From Lysobacter sp. (GTDB lineage: Bacteria > Pseudomonadota > Gammaproteobacteria > Xanthomonadales > Xanthomonadaceae), in the NCBI GenBank assembly GCA_013141175.1, contig JABFRN010000001.1, forward strand, positions 2,872,001-2,936,000: DNA of 64,000 bases, read 5' to 3'. A program made the translations under genes and the position numbers. The number at the start of each line of letters is the position of its first letter. The first letter of the stretch is position 1. The notes below the pieces were generated by a model, which was not told the origin of the DNA, ran no database searches, and saw nothing but the letters and a program-made list of their open reading frames with translations. Positions 53,011 through 62,766 of the stretch are shown here, one piece after another.

Positions 53011-54667
53011 CGCGCCGCTGCGGCACCGTTGTCGATGTCCCGATCAAAGGCGTCCCGAGCGAAGGCGCGAATGTCGGCGGCTTGCGCGCATGCGTGGCCT
53101 GCTCGTAGCCGAACGCATAGCCGATCAGTTTCGCCTCGCTCCATGCCGCGCCCATGAACACGATGCCCACCGGCAGCCCGTGCACGTCGCCCATCGGCAC
53201 GGTGATGCTGGGTGTCCCCGCGACGGCGGCGACACCGTAACCGGCGCCGCTGAAGTGGTCGCCGTTGACCGGATCGATCATCCATGCGGGCGAGGTGGTC
53301 GGCGCCACCAGCGCGTCGAGGCGCTGCGCCTTCAGCGTGGCATCGAGGCCTTCGTCCCTCGCCAGCCGGATGGCGTTCGCGCGCGCTTCGAGATACGCCT
53401 TGTCGCTCAGCGGCCCTTTCGCCTGCGCGCGTTCGAACAGGTCCTGCCCGAACCACGGCATCTCCGTATCGGCGTGCGCGTTGTTGTAGGCGATCAGTTC
53501 GGCCAGCGATGCGACCGGCGCTCCGCTGTCGGCGAGATAACGGTTCAGTCCGGCCTTGAATTCGTGGAACAGCACTTCGGATTCGGCGTAGTCCCACTGC
53601 CCGGCGGTGGCGATGTCGGCATCGACCACGTCTGCGCCAGCAGCACGCAGCACGGCGAGCGCACGTTCGAACGTGGCGTCCAGTGCCGGCTGATAGCCGG
53701 TCTTGTCGCGCAGCACGCCGATGCGTGCGCCCTTCAGCGCATCGGGCGAGAGGGCTGCGGCATGGTTTTCGCCATGATGTCCTGCATCGCGGGTCACGAT
53801 GTCGTCGGGACCGAGGGATGTCAGCACGCCGAGCAAGATGGCGGCATCGGCGACGGAACGCGCCATCGGTCCGGCGGTGTCCTGCGAGGACGAGATCGGA
53901 ATGATGCCGCTGCGGCTGACCAGTCCCACCGTCGGTTTGATGCCGACCAGCCCGTTCACGGCGGACGGGCAGAGAATGCTGCCGTCGGTTTCGGTACCGA
54001 TGCCGACCGTGGCCAGATTCGCGGCAATCGCCGCGCCGGTCCCCGAGCTGGAGCCGCAGGGACTGCGGTCGAGCGCATACGGGTTGCGGGTCTGTCCACC
54101 GCGTCCGCTCCAGCCGGAGCTGGAGTGCGAAGAGCGGAAATTCGCCCATTCGCTGAGATTGGTCTTGCCCAGGATCACCGCGCCGGCTTCGCGCAGCCGC
54201 GCGACCAGCGCTGCGTCCTGCTTCGGGCGATGCATGGCCAGCGCGAGCGAACCGGCGGAATTGACCATCGGCACCGCATCGATGTTGTCCTTCAACAACA
54301 CCGGGATGCCGTGCAGCGGCCCGCGCACCTTGCCGGCCCTGCGCTCGGCGTCCAGTGTCGTGGCTTCGCGCATCGCCTCCGGATTCAGTTCGATCACCGC
54401 ATTGAGCATCGGACCGGCATCGTCGATGGCGGCGATGCGATCGAGATAGGCGCGGGTCAATCGTTGGCTGTCGAGCGTGCCGGAGCCCATGCGCGCCTGC
54501 AGCTGCGCGACGGTGGCCTCTTCCAGAGCGAGTTCCCTGCGGTCCGTGGATGCCGCAGCCGCGTCTTCGATGGTCGCAGCGTCAGTGTTTCGCAGGGAGC
54601 AACCGACAGCCGTCGCCAAGACCACGGCGAGGCTGCAGGACAGCAGAAGGGTCGGGCGCGGAAACAT
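53000..54667 (-). CDS. Amidase-signature enzyme, probable lipoprotein
   Basis: A 555-residue amidase. A hydrophobic leader ends in AVGCS (Cys23), a possible lipobox. The catalytic Ser-cisSer-Lys elements are K126 in IPVLLKDNID, the Ser cluster 206-208 in CGSSSGTG and S230 in GTETDGSI. The family hydrolyses amide bonds of varied substrates. ATG 54667 is preferred to an upstream ATG at 54700 because it has GGAGG 9 nt before it. No pathway neighbour identifies its substrate. Confidence 0.88.
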   Translation of the reverse strand: MFPRPTLLLSCSLAVVLATAVGCSLRNTDAATIEDAAAASTDRRELALEEATVAQLQARMGSGTLDSQRLTRAYLDRIAAIDDAGPMLNAVIELNPEAMREATTLDAERRAGKVRGPLHGIPVLLKDNIDAVPMVNSAGSLALAMHRPKQDAALVARLREAGAVILGKTNLSEWANFRSSHSSSGWSGRGGQTRNPYALDRSPCGSSSGTGAAIAANLATVGIGTETDGSILCPSAVNGLVGIKPTVGLVSRSGIIPISSSQDTAGPMARSVADAAILLGVLTSLGPDDIVTRDAGHHGENHAAALSPDALKGARIGVLRDKTGYQPALDATFERALAVLRAAGADVVDADIATAGQWDYAESEVLFHEFKAGLNRYLADSGAPVASLAELIAYNNAHADTEMPWFGQDLFERAQAKGPLSDKAYLEARANAIRLARDEGLDATLKAQRLDALVAPTTSPAWMIDPVNGDHFSGAGYGVAAVAGTPSITVPMGDVHGLPVGIVFMGAAWSEAKLIGYAFGYEQATHARKPPTFAPSLGTPLIGTSTTVPQRRDVR

Positions 54668-54753
54668 GGAGCCTCCGGAATCTTCGGTACGAATCCGCAC
54701 ACCCTTTCGTATCCGCAGGCAAGGCGCAAGCGTCGTGGCGGCCTACGGATGGA

Positions 54754-55254
54754 TTACGGGTTGGAAGTCGCCGCTTGCCGTGCCGCCAGGCTGCGCCGAC
54801 GGAGATCGCGGACCAGCACCCAGACGATGATCAGATTGAGCGCCAGCACGGCCGCTGTCGGCCAGCCCGGATAGCGCCACAGGGCGAACAGGCAGAACGG
54901 CACGTACAGCACCGCTGCGCAGGCGCCCAGCCACGATGCCCACGCCTTCACCCGCCACAGGCCCCAGAACAGTACGAAACGCAGCACGGCGTAGATGCCG
55001 ACGGCGGTGGCCGCGAGATGCACGGTTTCCGGGGTGATGCCTTCGATGAAGCGGGCGAGCGCACTGTGCTGCGTATCGAAATGCAGATACTTGCCGATGT
55101 TTGCGATCAATGCGCGGATCGGCAACGGACCGACCAGCGCCAGTGCAGTCGCCGCAGAGGCGGAGACCAGGCCTTTGCTCAATTCGATCAGGGCGATGAT
55201 ATGCAGCCCGGGATGCGCACGCGGGCTCGGATCGTAGGTGGTCTGCTGGCTCAT
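54754..55254 (-). CDS. DUF2127 membrane protein, copy 1
   Basis: A 166-residue protein with four predicted helices and the DUF2127 pattern: HPGLHIIALIELSKGLVS, a central LHFDTQHSALARF, VLFWGLWRVKAWASWLGA and WVLVRDLRRR at the end. Role unknown. It lies 57 nt after a similar gene at 55312-55821; the two share the same domain order and many residues, so they are tandem paralogues. Confidence 0.85.
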   Translation of the reverse strand: MSQQTTYDPSPRAHPGLHIIALIELSKGLVSASAATALALVGPLPIRALIANIGKYLHFDTQHSALARFIEGITPETVHLAATAVGIYAVLRFVLFWGLWRVKAWASWLGACAAVLYVPFCLFALWRYPGWPTAAVLALNLIIVWVLVRDLRRRSLAARQAATSNP

Positions 55255-55311
55255 CGTGATGTGTTCTCGGGGATCATATGAAGATCGCGGCGATGGATCG
55301 CGTCGGAGATC

Positions 55312-55821
55312 TCATTCGCGGTGGGTGTCGCGAGCGGAAGAGGTACGGCTGGTCTTGCGCCGGCCGAGGAGGTCGCGCGTCAGGATCCACAGCACCGCGA
55401 GATTGACGGCAAGCACGGTGAATGCGATCCAGCCCGGGTGGCGGACCGACGCGAACACTTCGAAAGGAAGGTAGAGCGCGACCGAAACAGCGCCCAGCCA
55501 GGATGCCCAGGCCTGCGCATGCCACAGGCCCCAGCCTTCGGCCAGACGCAGCGCGCCATAGGCCACGACCGCCGCCACGACCAGATGCACCGAGGCCGGA
55601 TTGATCTCGCGGGCGACTGCGGAGAGCGCCCGATGGATCGCGTCGAAGTGCGAAACCGCGGCCAGTCGATCGATGGCTTCGTCGATCCGCGCCGCGCCGA
55701 AGGTTGCGATGGTGCCTGCCGCAAGCAGGGCGAGGGCGCCCTTGCCCATCTCGACCAGCGCGATGGCGTGCAGGCCGGGATGCGCCCGATGATCCGGATT
55801 CTTCGGCGCATCCCGTTCCAT
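55312..55821 (-). CDS. DUF2127 membrane protein, copy 2
   Basis: A 169-residue paralogue of the preceding entry: HPGLHAIALVEMGKGALA, SHFDAIHRALSAV, EGWGLWHAQAWASWLGA, and a C-terminal LTRDLLGRRK. Four predicted helices. Its start lies 22 nt after the typA stop, so it may be expressed with typA. Function unknown. Confidence 0.85.
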   Translation of the reverse strand: MERDAPKNPDHRAHPGLHAIALVEMGKGALALLAAGTIATFGAARIDEAIDRLAAVSHFDAIHRALSAVAREINPASVHLVVAAVVAYGALRLAEGWGLWHAQAWASWLGAVSVALYLPFEVFASVRHPGWIAFTVLAVNLAVLWILTRDLLGRRKTSRTSSARDTHRE

Positions 55822-55843
55822 GTCGGCGCGAGCGGAGCGCGAC

Positions 55844-57688
55844 TTACGCGGCGCGGGAAGCGCGCTTGCGGTCGTTTTCGGTGCGCTGCTTCTTGCGCAG
55901 ACGGATCGCCTTGGGGGTGATTTCCACCAGCTCGTCGTCGTCGATGAACTCCAGCGCCTGTTCCAGCGAGAACTTGACCGCCGGGATCAACCCTTCGTCA
56001 TCGTCCTTGCCCGAGGCGCGGAAGTTGGTGAGCTGCTTGCCGCGCAGCGCATTGACGGTGAGATCGTTGTCTTTCGAGTGGATACCGACGATCTGGCCTT
56101 CGTAGATTTCGTCGCCCGGCTCGATGAACAGACGGCCGCGCTCCTGCATCGCGATCTGCGCGTAGGCGGGCGAAGGACCGGTGCCGTTGGAGATCAAAAC
56201 GCCGTTCTGACGCTGGCCGATATCGCCGTCGGTCTTCGGGCCGTAATGGTCGAAGACGTGGAACAGCAGGCCGGTGCCGGCGGTGATCGTGCGGAATTCG
56301 GTCTGGAAGCCGATCAAACCGCGCGCCGGGATCATGAAATCGATGCGCACGCGACCTTTGCCGTCCGGTTCCATATTGGTGAGCTGCGCCTTGCGCTCGC
56401 CGAGGCGCGACATCACGCCGCCCTGGTACTGCTCTTCCAGATCGACCACCAGCGACTCGAACGGCTCCATCTTCTCGCCGTCGATCTCCTTGATGATCAC
56501 TTCCGGGCGCGATACGGCCAGTTCGTAGCCTTCGCGGCGCATGGTTTCGATCAGGATCGACAGATGCAGTTCGCCACGGCCGCTGACCTTGAATTTGTCG
56601 GCGTCGGCGGTGTCCTCGACCTTCAGCGCCACGTTGTGCTGGGTCTCGCGGATCAGGCGGTCGCGCAGCTGGCGCGAGGTCAGGAACTTGCCGCCGCTGC
56701 GGTCCTTCACGCCGGCGAACGGCGAGTCGTTGACCTGGAAGGTCATCGAGATCGTCGGTTCGTCGACGGTCAGCACCGGCAGTTGCTCGACCCGCGAGGT
56801 GTCGCAGATGGTGTCGGAAATGCCGAGGCCTTCGATGCCGGACATCGCGATGATGTCGCCGGCCTGGGCTTCCTTCACTTCATGGCGCTCGAGGCCGAGG
56901 AAGCCGAGCACCTGCAGCACTTTCGCGTTGCGGGTCTTGCCTTCGCGGTCGATCACCGTGACCTGCTGGTTGGTCTTGATCTTGCCGCGCTGGATGCGAC
57001 CGACGCCGATGATGCCGACGTAGTTGCTGTAATCCAGCGAGGTCACGCGCATCTGGAACGGACCTTCCAGATCGACCGGCGGCGGTGCGACGTGATCGAC
57101 GATGGTCTGGAACAGCGGAGTCATGTCGCCGCTGCGCACGCTCGGGTCGAGCCCGGCGTAACCATGCAGCGCCGAGGCGTAGACGGTGTGGAAGTCGAGC
57201 TGCTCGTCGGTGGCGCCGAGACGGTCGAACAGGTCGAAGGTCTGGTCCAGCACCCAGTCCGGACGTGCGCCCGGGCGGTCGACCTTGTTGACCACGACGA
57301 TCGGCTTGAAGCCCATCGCGAAGGCTTTCTGGGTCACGAAGCGGGTCTGCGGCATCGGGCCGTCCATCGCGTCGACGAGGATCAGCACCGAGTCGACCAT
57401 CGACAGCACGCGCTCCACTTCGCCGCCGAAGTCGGCATGCCCGGGGGTGTCGACGATATTGATCCGGTATTCCTCGCCTTCGGGCGATTTCCAGCGGATC
57501 GCGGTGTTCTTCGAGAGGATCGTGATGCCACGTTCCTTTTCGAGATCGTTGCTGTCCATCATGCGTTCGGTCGTGACCGTACGCTCACTGAAGGTGCCCG
57601 ACTGCTTCAGCAGCTGGTCGACGAGGGTGGTCTTGCCGTGGTCGACGTGGGCGACGATGGCGATGTTGCGCAGGCGTTCAATGGACAT
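55844..57688 (-). CDS. typA: TypA/BipA, ribosome-associated GTPase
   Basis: A 614-residue translational GTPase with EF-G-like domains. The G motifs are [15 protein letters not shown] (G1), ERGITI (G2), [11 protein letters not shown] (G3) and [10 protein letters not shown] (G4). The C-terminal domain specific to BipA is present ([31 protein letters not shown]). BipA assists 50S assembly and stress adaptation, especially at low temperature. Full length and uninterrupted. Confidence 0.98.
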   Translation of the reverse strand: MSIERLRNIAIVAHVDHGKTTLVDQLLKQSGTFSERTVTTERMMDSNDLEKERGITILSKNTAIRWKSPEGEEYRINIVDTPGHADFGGEVERVLSMVDSVLILVDAMDGPMPQTRFVTQKAFAMGFKPIVVVNKVDRPGARPDWVLDQTFDLFDRLGATDEQLDFHTVYASALHGYAGLDPSVRSGDMTPLFQTIVDHVAPPPVDLEGPFQMRVTSLDYSNYVGIIGVGRIQRGKIKTNQQVTVIDREGKTRNAKVLQVLGFLGLERHEVKEAQAGDIIAMSGIEGLGISDTICDTSRVEQLPVLTVDEPTISMTFQVNDSPFAGVKDRSGGKFLTSRQLRDRLIRETQHNVALKVEDTADADKFKVSGRGELHLSILIETMRREGYELAVSRPEVIIKEIDGEKMEPFESLVVDLEEQYQGGVMSRLGERKAQLTNMEPDGKGRVRIDFMIPARGLIGFQTEFRTITAGTGLLFHVFDHYGPKTDGDIGQRQNGVLISNGTGPSPAYAQIAMQERGRLFIEPGDEIYEGQIVGIHSKDNDLTVNALRGKQLTNFRASGKDDDEGLIPAVKFSLEQALEFIDDDELVEITPKAIRLRKKQRTENDRKRASRAA

Positions 57689-57744
57689 GGCGAATGGGCG
57701 CCCGGGGGTGACCGGATGCTGATTTGTCGTGAAGGAAGCCGACT

Positions 57745-57750
57745 ATTATA
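57745..57750 (-). promoter_or_regulatory. Candidate -10 box for typA
   Basis: A perfect TATAAT on the minus strand lies 57 nt upstream of the typA ATG. A good -35 at the usual 16-18 nt distance is not visible, so it is only a candidate. Confidence 0.4.
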
Positions 57751-57803
57751 GCCGGCAGCCGAGAGCAATGGCTCAGTCGGCCCGTTCAGGAGTTTGAATC
57801 CCC

Positions 57804-58028
57804 ATGATCAGGACACCGTGGAAGCCGCCTTTGTGGCTGTTCGCCCTCGATGCCATCGGCCTGTTGCTGCTCGGGCTGGGGTTGCTGATGCAGTTCGCGC
57901 CGGACTCCGCAGTGGCGCTGTCCCTGCCGGCCTCGTTCCGCTTGCCCTTGCTGGCGGTCGGTGGCGTGTTCTTCGCGTTCGCCTGGGTCGGTCTTGCGAT
58001 GTCGCTGCTGGATCACCGCCGCAGCTGA
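57804..58028 (+). CDS. Small two-helix membrane protein
   Basis: A 74-residue protein with two membrane helices, about residues 11-30 (LFALDAIGLLLLGLGLLM) and 45-66 (RLPLLAVGGVFFAFAWVG). AGGAG lies 11 nt before the ATG. It resembles small DUF1418/YbjC-type proteins in size and layout but the match is weak. It is divergent from typA. Confidence 0.65.
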   Translation: MIRTPWKPPLWLFALDAIGLLLLGLGLLMQFAPDSAVALSLPASFRLPLLAVGGVFFAFAWVGLAMSLLDHRRS

Positions 58029-58175
58029 CGTCCTGCCGGTCGAGGCGGTGGAACCCGCGCACAACCCTCCGATTCTAGTGGATTTCGCGAGGCGCGCGCA
58101 TGCCTGGCGACAAGGCGTTGGCGGTGCTGTCGTGGGAGCCTGTGGGCATCCCAACCAGCCCAGAAGGCGACCCGA

Positions 58176-58667
58176 ATGATCCAGGAAGTGACCGGCGACA
58201 TCCTCAAGACCCGCGCTCAGGCCATCGCACATGGCGTGGCCCCGAACGACGATTTCCACACCGGCCTGGCGCTGTCGCTGCGCGAGCATGCCCCGGCGCT
58301 GTACAAGGACTTCCGTCATTACTGCCAGTCCGGCCACCCGAAATCCGGCGGCCTGTGGACCTGGGCCGGCGCCGATGGCCGTCGCATCGTCAATCTGTTC
58401 ACCCAGGAGGGCGTCGAGGGCCACCACGGCGGCAAGCCCGGCAAGGCCAGCCTGCAGCATGTGCGCCATGCCCTGAAGGCGCTGCGCGCCGAGATCGACG
58501 ATCAGAAGATCGCCAGCATCGCCATCCCGCGCCTCGCGACGGGTGTGGGCGGCCTCGACTGGGTCGATGTACAGCCGCTGGTGCAGGAGTACCTCGCCGA
58601 CGCCGGGATTCCGGTGATCGTCTACACGACGTTCAAGGCCGGGGCGCAAGCCGACGAAGTGTTCTGA
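58176..58667 (+). CDS. Macro-domain protein
   Basis: A 163-residue stand-alone macro domain. It begins with the typical VTGDILKTRAQAIAHGVAPNDDF strand-loop, contains IVNLFTQ and GKASLQHVRHALKALRAEI, and the ribose-binding loop AIPRLATGVGGLDW. Macro domains bind or hydrolyse ADP-ribose and derivatives such as ADP-ribose 1''-phosphate or O-acetyl-ADP-ribose. The usual NAAN is replaced by HGVA, as in a branch with phosphatase-like members. No ADP-ribosyltransferase gene is adjacent. Confidence 0.88.
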   Translation: MIQEVTGDILKTRAQAIAHGVAPNDDFHTGLALSLREHAPALYKDFRHYCQSGHPKSGGLWTWAGADGRRIVNLFTQEGVEGHHGGKPGKASLQHVRHALKALRAEIDDQKIASIAIPRLATGVGGLDWVDVQPLVQEYLADAGIPVIVYTTFKAGAQADEVF

Positions 58668-58779
58668 TCCGGGCCGATGGAGGGCCAGGGGGCGCACCGA
58701 TCATGTCCGCCGGGGAGGGCGGCATGGTACGGTGTTGCCCCTTTTTATCCCGTCGATTCGACCCCTCCGGAGCCTGACC

Positions 58780-59274
58780 ATGAGCCTGATCGCCCATTTC
58801 GACACCGACCGCGGCCCGATCCGCATCCAGTTGCACGCCGACAAGGCGCCGCTGACCGTCGCCAACTTCGTCAACCTCGCCCAGCGCGGCTTCTACAACG
58901 GCCTGATCTTCCACCGCGTCATCGCCGACTTCATGGTCCAGGGCGGCTGCCCGCAGGGCCGCGGCACCGGCGGTCCGGGCTACAAGTTCGAGGACGAAGC
59001 CAACAACGGCATCGGCCATGAGCGCGGCGTGCTGTCGATGGCCAACGCCGGCCCAGGCACCAACGGCAGCCAGTTCTTTATCACCCATGTCCCCTGCGGC
59101 TGGCTTGACGGCAAGCACACCGTCTTCGGCAAGGTGCTGGAAGGCATGGAGGTGGTCGATACGATCCGCCAGGGCGACACCATCAAGTCGCTGACGATCG
59201 AAGGCGATGCCGAAGCCGCCATCGCTGCGAAGGCCGACCGCGTGGCGGAGTGGAACAGGATTCTCGCTGCGTGA
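58780..59274 (+). CDS. ppiB: PpiB, cytoplasmic cyclophilin
   Basis: A 164-residue peptidyl-prolyl isomerase without signal peptide. The active-site pattern of cyclophilins is intact: FYNGLIFHRVIADFMVQGG (Arg in FHR), GPGTNGSQFFIT and WLDGKHTVFGKVLEGM. ATG 58780 has CCGGAG 11 nt upstream. Signal-less and short, it fits PpiB rather than PpiA. A weak GGGAC/GTCCC stem lies 30-60 nt downstream. Confidence 0.95.
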   Translation: MSLIAHFDTDRGPIRIQLHADKAPLTVANFVNLAQRGFYNGLIFHRVIADFMVQGGCPQGRGTGGPGYKFEDEANNGIGHERGVLSMANAGPGTNGSQFFITHVPCGWLDGKHTVFGKVLEGMEVVDTIRQGDTIKSLTIEGDAEAAIAAKADRVAEWNRILAA

Positions 59275-59391
59275 AAAACGCCGCATGAAAAACAAGGCGG
59301 GACTGCGGAGAAGCCGTCCCGTCCTTCGGCAGCCATGGATGGTCGATGCTGCCATTATCGATCCGCATTCACTCTGTACTGGACGCCATCC

Positions 59392-59856
59392 ATGAAAACC
59401 ATCTTGTCCGCCGTCCTGCTTTCGGCGCTGTTGCTGACGGGTTGCGCGAAAGACCCGGTCGTCGCCGATCTGCAGGCATTCGATCGATACGTCGCGACCT
59501 CGGTTCTCGATCCCGCTTCGCAGGATGTGAGCCGGAAAATGGCTGCGGCCACGACCGACGCCCAAAGAATCGCGCTGTTGGACGACTGGATCGTGGCGAT
59601 GGAGAAGAACGCGGCTGAATTGGCGCAGTTCAAGGCGAGCACGCCGGAAGTCGGGAAGATTTCCCAAGGTTTCGCGGACGCGATCGCGCTGAGCACCGAC
59701 GGCGCGAAAGGCGTGAAGGCTGCCCTGGCCGCGAAGAACCAGATGATGATGAGCGACGCCGCGATCAAGTTGTCGCAGGGCCAATCGAAAATGATCGAGC
59801 AAGGCAATGCCTTGACCCGGTTGGCGGCCGAAAAGGGCTACAAACTCGCTCGCTGA
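59392..59856 (+). CDS. Small helical lipoprotein of unknown function
   Basis: A 154-residue protein with a clear lipobox (LLTGC, Cys18). The mature part is mainly helical, with Lys/Ala/Met-rich segments (KAALAAKNQMMMSDAAIKL, QGQSKMIEQGNALTRL). I do not recognise a domain. It begins 117 nt after ppiB and ends 7 nt before the MepA-like gene, so it may be cotranscribed with that gene. Confidence 0.8.
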   Translation: MKTILSAVLLSALLLTGCAKDPVVADLQAFDRYVATSVLDPASQDVSRKMAAATTDAQRIALLDDWIVAMEKNAAELAQFKASTPEVGKISQGFADAIALSTDGAKGVKAALAAKNQMMMSDAAIKLSQGQSKMIEQGNALTRLAAEKGYKLAR

Positions 59857-59863
59857 GTCGAGC

Positions 59864-60553
59864 GTGGATGTGATCCGGCTGTCGATGCTGTTCGCGACGC
59901 TGCTCGCGACAGCGTTGCCGGCACATGCGGCGAACAGCGTGTGCCACGGAACCCCCGCCAAAGGCCGCATCGAGCATGCCGTGCAACTGCCGGCCAACGG
60001 CAAGAACTTCCGCGCCTACAGCACTGCCGGCGTCGGCCTCGGGCGCACCTACACGCATCGTCGCGTAGCGGATGCCGTCGCGGGTGCGTACGCAACGCTC
60101 GCGCAGCATGCGCCGGCGAAGACCTTCGTCTATGGCGAAACGGGATTCGCGAAGGGCGGGCCGTTCAAGCCGCACAAGAGCCATCAGAACGGATTGTCGG
60201 TGGACTTCATGGTGCCGGTGGTCGATGCGAAGGGGCGTTCGGTGCCGTTGCCCGGCAATGCGGGCAACCGTTACGGTTACGACATCGAATTCGACGCCAA
60301 TGCGCGCTATCGCGATCTGCGTATCGACTTCGATGCGCTGGGCGAACATCTTTACGCGCTGGAACGGTCCGGGCGCCGTTCCGGCGCGCGCATCGGCCGG
60401 GTGATCTTCGAGCCTGCATTCCTGCCGAAGCTGTTCGCCACCCGGCGCGGGCCATTCTTACGCGACCGCATTACCTTCGTGCGTGGAAAAGTGTGGTGGC
60501 GGCACGACGAGCATTACCACGTCGATTTCGTGGCACAGTGCCGTCCACTTTGA
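59864..60553 (+). CDS. MepA-like murein endopeptidase
   Basis: A 229-residue secreted protein with a short signal (MLFATLLATALPAHA within the first 22 residues). The LAS metallopeptidase motifs are visible: H104, H107 and D114 in HKSHQNGLSVDFMVP and H214, H217, H219 in HDEHYHVDF, giving Zn2+ ligands of MepA-type penicillin-insensitive endopeptidases that cleave peptidoglycan cross-links. GTG 59864 is used; ATG 59885 would shorten the signal. It follows a lipoprotein gene by 7 nt. Confidence 0.85.
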   Translation: MDVIRLSMLFATLLATALPAHAANSVCHGTPAKGRIEHAVQLPANGKNFRAYSTAGVGLGRTYTHRRVADAVAGAYATLAQHAPAKTFVYGETGFAKGGPFKPHKSHQNGLSVDFMVPVVDAKGRSVPLPGNAGNRYGYDIEFDANARYRDLRIDFDALGEHLYALERSGRRSGARIGRVIFEPAFLPKLFATRRGPFLRDRITFVRGKVWWRHDEHYHVDFVAQCRPL

Positions 60554-60574
60554 CTTGCCGCTCGGGGTGTCGTC

Positions 60575-60940
60575 ATGTCGGGAAAAGTACCGGGGCTGGT
60601 GTTGCTTGCGATGGGGGTCGTGGCGCTGCTCGCCGGCTTCCAGCTGCCCGCTTTCGTGGTGATCGGTATCGGCTTGCTGCTGGTGGCGCGCGGCGGCGGT
60701 TCGGGCCGCCGTCATGCGCGTCGCGGCGCTGCAGTCAACGGCAGCACTGGGTTTGACAGCCGGGGGTTCGACAACGGAACCACGTACTACAGCGACAGTA
60801 GCGCTTCAGGCAATGATCCGCGCGACAGCAATGATCAGTGCGATGCCAGCGATGACGGCGGCGGTGCCGGCGACAGTGGCGGCGATTGCGGCAGCGATAG
60901 TGGAGGCGGCGACGGCGACGGCGGTGGTGGTGGCGACTGA
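60575..60940 (+). CDS. Membrane protein with Asp/Gly-rich tail
   Basis: A 121-residue protein with a hydrophobic N-terminal half (LVLLAMGVVALLAGFQLPAFVVIGIGLLLV, two close helices) and a tail of Gly, Asp and Ser from about residue 70 to the end, with two Cys and a GGGDGDGGGGGD-like end. Similar tails occur in several unrelated envelope proteins. Base use is extreme but keeps the reading frame. Role unknown. Confidence 0.7.
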   Translation: MSGKVPGLVLLAMGVVALLAGFQLPAFVVIGIGLLLVARGGGSGRRHARRGAAVNGSTGFDSRGFDNGTTYYSDSSASGNDPRDSNDQCDASDDGGGAGDSGGDCGSDSGGGDGDGGGGGD

Positions 60941-60982
60941 TGTCGTATCGGACGTGCGTTCGACCTTGTCGCCGCGCGCGCA

Positions 60983-61588
60983 TCACTTCAGCCGCAGGGT
61001 GTCCAGCATTTTGGCAACCTTCGCGGCATCGCGCGGGTAGTAGTACTCCGACGGCGCCATGAAGATCGCGAGCGACAGCCCTTTCTCGTGCTCGAACGCG
61101 GCGGCCATGCCCTTGAATTTCAGGCCTTCCTCGTTGGCGAGCGAGAACTCGAAGCGCAGGCCTTCGCGGTTGCCGAACGTGGCCGGGCGCAGGTCGCGCG
61201 CTTCGACGTTGGCGGTCCCGGCGGCGCGCAGCCCATCCAGGATCAGATCGCGCAACTCGTCCGGGCGCAGGCCGCGATGATAGAAGGCGCCATCGGGACG
61301 CCGCTTCGTCTGGCGTTCGCCGAGGAAGATGAATTCCTTCTCGCGCACGGTCGGGATCAGATACAGACGATTGAGCAGTTCACCGTCGATGCTCCACAAC
61401 TGGTAGCGGGTTCCGGTGTAGATCCGGGTCCACTCCATTTCGCTGTCGATCATCAGCTTGCCGCTGGCGATGGTGGGGCCGGGTTTCACCAGCGCGCCGC
61501 CGGTGCTGCAGGCGGCGAGCAGCAGGCAGATCGGCACGATCAAGGCAGTCTGCAACACAATGGTCTGCAGCATGCGGCGGAGGCTCAT
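60983..61588 (-). CDS. Lipoprotein of unknown function
   Basis: A 201-residue protein with a lipobox (LLLAAC, Cys27). The mature part has WTRIYTGTRYQLWSIDGELLNRLYLI, EGLRFEFSLANEEGLKFKGMAAAFEHEKGLSLAIFMAPSEYYYP near the end, a pattern I cannot place in a family. Its ATG overlaps the M48 protease stop (ATGA). It is the last gene of a three-lipoprotein operon. Confidence 0.82.
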   Translation of the reverse strand: MSLRRMLQTIVLQTALIVPICLLLAACSTGGALVKPGPTIASGKLMIDSEMEWTRIYTGTRYQLWSIDGELLNRLYLIPTVREKEFIFLGERQTKRRPDGAFYHRGLRPDELRDLILDGLRAAGTANVEARDLRPATFGNREGLRFEFSLANEEGLKFKGMAAAFEHEKGLSLAIFMAPSEYYYPRDAAKVAKMLDTLRLK

Positions 61589-62766
61589 GGTCGTTCTCCT
61601 GTTTTTTCCAGTTCGCGCTGCACGAAAGCGCGGTCGTCCGCCTGCGGGGCGAGATCGAGATAACGTTTCAACGCGGCGATGGCCTCGACATTCTTCCCGG
61701 CCTCGCGCAGCGCGAATCCGTGCTCGCGCCAGCTTGCGGCCGGCGCGCCGGGCAGGGTGATCGCACGCGCATAGAGTCCGGCGGCTTTGGCGCGGTCTCC
61801 GTTGGCATTGCGTCGCCGGTGCGCTTCGCCGAGATAGAACGTGAGCAAACCATGATCCTCCGCAGGCGCATCCGCCAGCAGTTCGCCGATCACCAGCAGC
61901 GAACTGGCGTAGCGGCGGCGGCCGAGTTCTTCGTCGAGCCAGTGCGCCATGAACGGCCGCATCGCCGTGCGGTACTCGTCGCGGCGACGTTCGCGCGGTG
62001 GATTCGGCAAGGCACCGGCGGCGGCGCGGATATCGCTCATGCGCTCGTCGGTCGCCGGGTGGGTGGCGAACACCACGCCGCGGCGCTGGTACTTGCGGGT
62101 GTCCTCTTCGCGCTTGAGCCGCGCCCACAGATCGGCGCCGGCATCGGGGTCGTAGCCGTGCGCGACTGCGGATGCGAAGCCGAGCCGGTCGGCCTCGCGC
62201 TCCTGGTCGCGGCTGAATTTGAAGATGCCGGCGTAGGCGCCCAGCGCGCCGAGCAGCGCGGCGTCGGGCACGCCCGCGCCGTAGGCCACCAGTTGGAAGG
62301 CGCTGAGCACGGCGGAAGTGTCCTTGAGCCGTCGCCATTGCCGGATCGAATGCTGGGCGCGGAAATGGCCGGCCTCGTGCCCGAGCACGAAGCCGATCTC
62401 GGCCTCGTCGCGGGCGCGGAGCAGGGCGCCGGTCCAGACCAGCATCATCCCGTTCGGCGCCATCGACGCGTTGAATTCCGGTACATCCATGACGTAGACG
62501 CGCAGATCGCGGCAGTAGTCGTCGGCCACATCGCAGGCGATCTTGCGCACGTACTCGTTCAGTGCGGGATCGCGGACCCGCTGCGGCGCGCGCTGCAGTT
62601 CGGCCTCGGCGCGCTGCATCGCGTACCAGAGTTCGTCCTCGTCGCTGCCGGCGACCGGTGCATCGCCCGGACGATGGTTGCGGACCTGCTGGCTGGTAGC
62701 GCAGCCCGTAAGCGCTGCGATGATCAGCACCATCCCCAGCATGGGAATCCGCCACCCCGGGCTCAT
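61585..62766 (-). CDS. M48-family metalloprotease lipoprotein
   Basis: A 393-residue protein with a lipobox (ALTGC, Cys22) and an M48 peptidase domain: FVLGHEAGHFRAQHS (H130, E131, H134) and the third Zn2+ ligand E191 in EREADRLG. A C-terminal half has TPR-like helices (AKAAGLYARAITLPG, NVEAIAALKRYLDL). This fits BepA/LoiP-like outer-membrane quality-control proteases. It overlaps both neighbours by ATGA. Confidence 0.9.
   Translation of the reverse strand: MSPGWRIPMLGMVLIIAALTGCATSQQVRNHRPGDAPVAGSDEDELWYAMQRAEAELQRAPQRVRDPALNEYVRKIACDVADDYCRDLRVYVMDVPEFNASMAPNGMMLVWTGALLRARDEAEIGFVLGHEAGHFRAQHSIRQWRRLKDTSAVLSAFQLVAYGAGVPDAALLGALGAYAGIFKFSRDQEREADRLGFASAVAHGYDPDAGADLWARLKREEDTRKYQRRGVVFATHPATDERMSDIRAAAGALPNPPRERRRDEYRTAMRPFMAHWLDEELGRRRYASSLLVIGELLADAPAEDHGLLTFYLGEAHRRRNANGDRAKAAGLYARAITLPGAPAASWREHGFALREAGKNVEAIAALKRYLDLAPQADDRAFVQRELEKTGERP

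Noticed and set aside
59281-59330. Rho-independent terminator after ppiB
   Set aside because: A short GGGAC/GTCCC stem with a long loop and no T-run is too weak to call.
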